NCBI RefSeq assembly: GCF_000369625.1
Contig: NZ_KB850113.1
Coordinates: 1,505,658 to 1,569,657, forward strand
Length of the DNA stretch: 64,000 nt
From: Acinetobacter variabilis
Lineage (GTDB): Bacteria; Pseudomonadota; Gammaproteobacteria; Pseudomonadales; Moraxellaceae
Reading direction: 5' to 3'
The first letter of the stretch is position 1. Each line of letters begins with the position of its first letter. This document shows, one piece after another, positions 61,122-64,000 of this stretch. The notes beneath the pieces were generated by a model. The model saw only the letters and a list, made by a program, of their open reading frames with translations, had not been told where the DNA came from and ran no database searches. The translations under genes and the position numbers were made by a program.

Positions 61122-61556
61122 ATGAATGCAAAATTGACTCCACACAATAGCTTCAAGGTAACTCTTGTTGCTACTGCCTTAACTGTAAGCGCATTGGCGT
61201 TTGGATGGTGTGCTGACTTTGGTACTAGCCAAGCAGCTCCAGCTCAAAATATTCAATCTGAATACGGCATCGTATCTTTAAAGATGCTTGATGACGTACG
61301 CGGTGAAGCAACCCTTAATCTAGATGGCTTCCGTTTGGAAATCACTTCGTTTGAAGTTGCAGCACATCCAGACGACTACGGTGTACCAGGTTCCGAGTTC
61401 ACCAATGTAGAAGTAGTAGAACTTGGTGAAATAAAAGTATTCGATGCCAATGGTAATTCTTATAACGACTTCACTGATTATCAGGATCACCGCGAAATCA
61501 ATGCAATGATCGCTGGCCACATCATGAAGCATCGTCTGGTGGAGGTGCAGTCATGA
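61122..61556 (+). CDS. Early phage protein with N-terminal hydrophobic segment, 144 aa
   Basis: Not recognised. From ATG 61122, a basic N-terminus and a hydrophobic segment (KVTLVATALTVSALAFGWCA, residues 12-31) suggest an exported or membrane-anchored protein; the remainder is acidic and beta-rich (LDGFRLEITSFEVAAHPDDY). First gene after the second operators. Overlaps the next gene by ATGA. Confidence 0.65.
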   Translation: MNAKLTPHNSFKVTLVATALTVSALAFGWCADFGTSQAAPAQNIQSEYGIVSLKMLDDVRGEATLNLDGFRLEITSFEVAAHPDDYGVPGSEFTNVEVVELGEIKVFDANGNSYNDFTDYQDHREINAMIAGHIMKHRLVEVQS

Positions 61557-62089
61557 TTCTTAAATCTGCCGATCAAATCTTTGAAGCACTTTTGAATGGT
61601 CAGCTGGTTTACTGGTGTGAATATGGCTCTGATGATTGGTCCCCACTTAATGACCAAGCACAAGTTAATTTTGCTGATCTTTACACTGGTTTCCTGCAAT
61701 TCAAAGCAGATGAACTACCTGTCATTCCAATGCCAGTAGAGTTTAGCTCAACTCATCGTTACTTCTCTGAATACATCAAGACGTTTGAAGGACTTGAGAT
61801 TTACAGGGTTGGTAAAAATCGGGTGAGCTACTTCGCTTTACGTATCAAAAGCTCAGGAACTATTGCTGACTATTTCTGCAATACGTTGATTTACTCCATC
61901 CAACCTGACGGCTCCCTGAAGAAAATGGATAAGTCTACAGCTCCACAGTGGATTCTAGATGGTTTGGAAAATGCGCGAGTCGCCATGCGCAAAAATAAAC
62001 GACATCAAGTTTTAGAAAGTACCGGCTTCTTTGGGTCTGAGGACTATAAGAACTTTAAACGCAAAAACCGTCAGCTAGGAGTACGTTGA
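61553..62089 (+). CDS. Hypothetical early phage protein, 178 aa
   Basis: Not recognised. Soluble alpha/beta protein beginning MILKSADQIFEALLNGQLVY, ending with a basic tail (FKRKNRQLGVR). SD GGAGG. Similar opening residues occur in phage early proteins next to recombination genes. Coupled to the neighbours. Confidence 0.65.
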   Translation: MILKSADQIFEALLNGQLVYWCEYGSDDWSPLNDQAQVNFADLYTGFLQFKADELPVIPMPVEFSSTHRYFSEYIKTFEGLEIYRVGKNRVSYFALRIKSSGTIADYFCNTLIYSIQPDGSLKKMDKSTAPQWILDGLENARVAMRKNKRHQVLESTGFFGSEDYKNFKRKNRQLGVR

Positions 62090-62090
62090 G

Positions 62091-63212
62091 ATGGCGATTA
62101 ATATTATTCCAGCGGATCAACCGCTATTGGTACAAGCCATCATTGTTTATCTGTACGCAGATCCGGGCTTGGGTAAAACATCAATTGGCTTCACTGGTGA
62201 AAAAGCAATTTCATTCGATTTCGATAAAGGCTCTCACCGTACCGGTGAACTGCGTCGCGGTGCTGTGGTTCAGGTCAATCAATGGGCTGATGTAGCTAAC
62301 CTGACTATGCAGGATCTGGAACCATTTAAAACGATTGTGATTGATACCGTTGGTGCAATGCTTGAAAGCATTAAGACTCACCTATTGCTTAACAGCACGA
62401 ACAAGCAAAAAGATGGCTCTTTAAAACTTAAAGCCCAAGGCTTGGCCAATAACATCTTCAAGCAATACGTGAATACGCTAATTGCTTCAGGTAAAGACGT
62501 CGTTTTCATTGCCCATGCTTCTGAAGACCAAAACGGTGACCAGGTAATTTACCGACCAGATCTTGGGGGTAAGAACCGTAATGAGCTGTACCGCATTGCA
62601 GATGTGATGGGTTACCTGACCACTGTGCAAACAGGTGAAGGCAAGCATGAACGTGTGATCAGCTTTAGGCCTTGCCCTACTCACCATGCCAAAAATGCAG
62701 GTGGTTTAGGTGGTGAAACTGGTGAGGTATGGGTTCCAGACTTAAAAGCGAATCCGTCTTTCCTGGCTGACCTGATCAAACAGGCTAAAGACCACATCAA
62801 CACTATGACACCTGAACAGCTTGCATCGATGAAGGCTCAGGAAGATTTAGATAACTGGATCCAGAGTTGTGCTGAAGCTCAGTATGCCAGCGACCTAAAC
62901 CAACTTACTGAGTCTATCGATAAGAACCATACGTATTACAAAAATATGCGTGTTGCTCTTAAGACCAGAGCTGACGAAATAAAGTGCACCTTTGATATGC
63001 AGCGTAATGCATGGGTAGATCCTGCTGAGTTCTTTGGCATCAATGACCAACAACTGGCTGAGTTGCAGGATTTCATTGGTGCACGTGGCTTAGACGCAAA
63101 AACTGTATGTGAGCATCTCGGTATTGATGCACTTAATCAAATTGAAGCCAGGAAACTGGCGGTCGTACAACAAGAAATTGAACAATTGGCAAAGGAAACT
63201 ATTAACGCATGA
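62091..63212 (+). CDS. RecA-like phage ATPase (Sak4/AAA_24 type)
   Basis: The 373 residues have a Walker A ADPGLGKTS (Lys29/Thr30), Walker B FKTIVIDTVGAM and a sensor-like DVVFIAHASEDQNG. This matches the AAA_24/Sak4 family of phage ATPases linked to single-strand annealing recombination. The C-terminal 120 residues are a distinct helical part (AEFFGINDQQLAELQDFIGA). It lies beside an exonuclease gene, which fits a recombination pair. Overlaps the next start by 4 bp. Confidence 0.82.
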   Translation: MAINIIPADQPLLVQAIIVYLYADPGLGKTSIGFTGEKAISFDFDKGSHRTGELRRGAVVQVNQWADVANLTMQDLEPFKTIVIDTVGAMLESIKTHLLLNSTNKQKDGSLKLKAQGLANNIFKQYVNTLIASGKDVVFIAHASEDQNGDQVIYRPDLGGKNRNELYRIADVMGYLTTVQTGEGKHERVISFRPCPTHHAKNAGGLGGETGEVWVPDLKANPSFLADLIKQAKDHINTMTPEQLASMKAQEDLDNWIQSCAEAQYASDLNQLTESIDKNHTYYKNMRVALKTRADEIKCTFDMQRNAWVDPAEFFGINDQQLAELQDFIGARGLDAKTVCEHLGIDALNQIEARKLAVVQQEIEQLAKETINA

Positions 63213-63889
63213 AAGCAATAATTTTGGACACGGAAACTCATACGATTAATGGTTTCCCTATTGAAATCGCATACGCACCTTGCTCTTTTGAGCAAGGTAA
63301 CTTGGGGTTTGATCAAAGCCAGATATTTGATGAGTTCTACTCATGTCCTGAGCCAATCGCTTACGGTGCAATGGCAGTGCATCACATCCTGGAAGCTGAC
63401 ATCGAGGGCAAGCCAAGCTTTGATACTTTCCACTTACCTGAAGATGTGGATTGCTTGATTGGCCATAACATCAATTACGACATTGAGGCGATCCGTAAAT
63501 GTGGTACGGATGTTCCTGAAAAATCGATCTGTACTTTAGCTCTGGCTCGTTTCACATGGCCAGAACTGGAAACTCACACCCTGAGCGCCCTGTTCTATTT
63601 TGTGAGCTCAGACAAGGAAAAAGCACGTAATTACCTGCGTAATGCTCACAGTGCGAAGTATGACATCTGGTTCACATACATCATCCTGAAAAACATCTGT
63701 TTAAAGTTGGGTATCAAAGACATGAATTCATTGCATGTCCTATCTGAACAGGTACGCACTCCAAATGTAATGCCTTATGGCAAACATAAAGGTACTCCAT
63801 TAAAAGAGGTTCCAAAGGACTATGTGAAATGGATGCTGAGCACTGATATTGACCCTTATTTACGTAAAGCACTGGAGGCTGCGGCATGA
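63209..63889 (+). CDS. DnaQ-like exonuclease with DUF3820-like tail (phage copy)
   Basis: The 226 residues parallel the host protein at 14807-15505 over the whole length: KAIILDTETHTINGFPIEIA at the start, MAVHHILEADIEGKPSFDTF, LIGHNINYDIEA, SICTLALAR and the tail YGKHKGTPLKEVPKDYVKWM. Catalytic positions (Asp/Glu in DTETH, Asp in IGHNINYD, His-x4-Asp in AHSAKYD) are kept. It follows the Sak4-like gene with an ATGA overlap, so it is probably the nuclease of that recombination pair. Confidence 0.88.
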   Translation: MKAIILDTETHTINGFPIEIAYAPCSFEQGNLGFDQSQIFDEFYSCPEPIAYGAMAVHHILEADIEGKPSFDTFHLPEDVDCLIGHNINYDIEAIRKCGTDVPEKSICTLALARFTWPELETHTLSALFYFVSSDKEKARNYLRNAHSAKYDIWFTYIILKNICLKLGIKDMNSLHVLSEQVRTPNVMPYGKHKGTPLKEVPKDYVKWMLSTDIDPYLRKALEAAA

Positions 63890-64000
63890 TTTTCAAAATT
63901 AAAAAGAAACATGAAGCTGGTTTTAAGCTGTGGCTAGAAAAATTGGGTTATATCAAAAATGAACTTGCAGATGGCAGTTCGACATTTAGCGGCAAAGGCA
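63886..64000 (+). CDS. Start of an early phage gene, 3' end outside window
   Basis: A frame opening with MIFKIKKKHEAGFKLWLEKL runs to the window edge. Its ATG overlaps the exonuclease stop codon (ATGA) and has SD GGAGGC. Too short to name. Confidence 0.6.
   Translation, partial: MIFKIKKKHEAGFKLWLEKLGYIKNELADGSSTFSGKG

Noticed and set aside
62086..62295. 69-codon frame at the start of the Sak4-like gene
   Set aside because: Out-of-frame shadow of a clear Walker A/B ATPase.

Overview
The window looks like a chromosomal piece of an Acinetobacter species. The base composition is A/T-rich, the housekeeping proteins (AhpF, GlyA, Rnk, YqhA, TrhP/YfhL) read as gammaproteobacterial, and the left edge carries two copies of an ISAba11-like insertion sequence. 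Genus and element names rest on recalled family knowledge; no database was searched.

Positions 1-18,950 are host chromosome. Two inverted IS701-type elements (1-967 and 1112-2212) lie 144 bp apart. A metal-efflux pair follows: a small CDF transporter divergent from a CadR-like MerR regulator, sharing a promoter with the 19-bp spacer typical of MerR control. Then come trhP-yfhL (tRNA hydroxyuridine modification), ahpF (peroxide defence), a three-gene operon with TelA and a shortened TelA-like relative, yqhA, rnk, glyA, a lipase-like lipoprotein, a DnaQ-type exonuclease with a C-terminal DUF3820-like domain, several small conserved-looking proteins, a candidate structured small RNA, an outer-membrane barrel and a 57-residue acidic protein.

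From about 19,000 to the end is a siphovirus-type prophage whose right end lies outside the window. The integrase is at the left edge. The late genes run on the minus strand from about 51,000 down to 20,288. In transcription order these are a late control region (Q-like protein, long leader, terminator, tRNA-Arg), HicAB, nuclease and metallopeptidase, small and large terminase, DUF935 portal, Mu F-like head protein, protease/scaffold, decoration and capsid proteins, head-tail joining proteins, tail tube, chaperone, tape measure, tail-tip proteins and lysis. Early and replication genes (O/P-like, RusA, Rha-type antirepressor, CII-like, Cro-like) occupy 51,500-57,500 on the same strand. The CI-like repressor and lysogeny genes run on the plus strand from 57,622. 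A second plus-strand early operon (Sak4-like ATPase, exonuclease) begins near 61,100. Both early regions carry the same repressor-operator motif, as in the lambda OL/OR layout.

The most interesting cargo is a self-contained two-gene unit inside the tail operon (35,740-37,035): a PIN nuclease and an unrecognised partner with their own promoter, a perfect dyad and a terminator. Also notable are HicAB with a palindrome just upstream of hicA, a DUF3800 gene in the repressor operon, a host/phage exonuclease paralogue pair 48 kb apart, an endolysin with an N-terminal membrane domain and an intragenic terminator-like hairpin, and the 17,490-17,640 small-RNA candidate.
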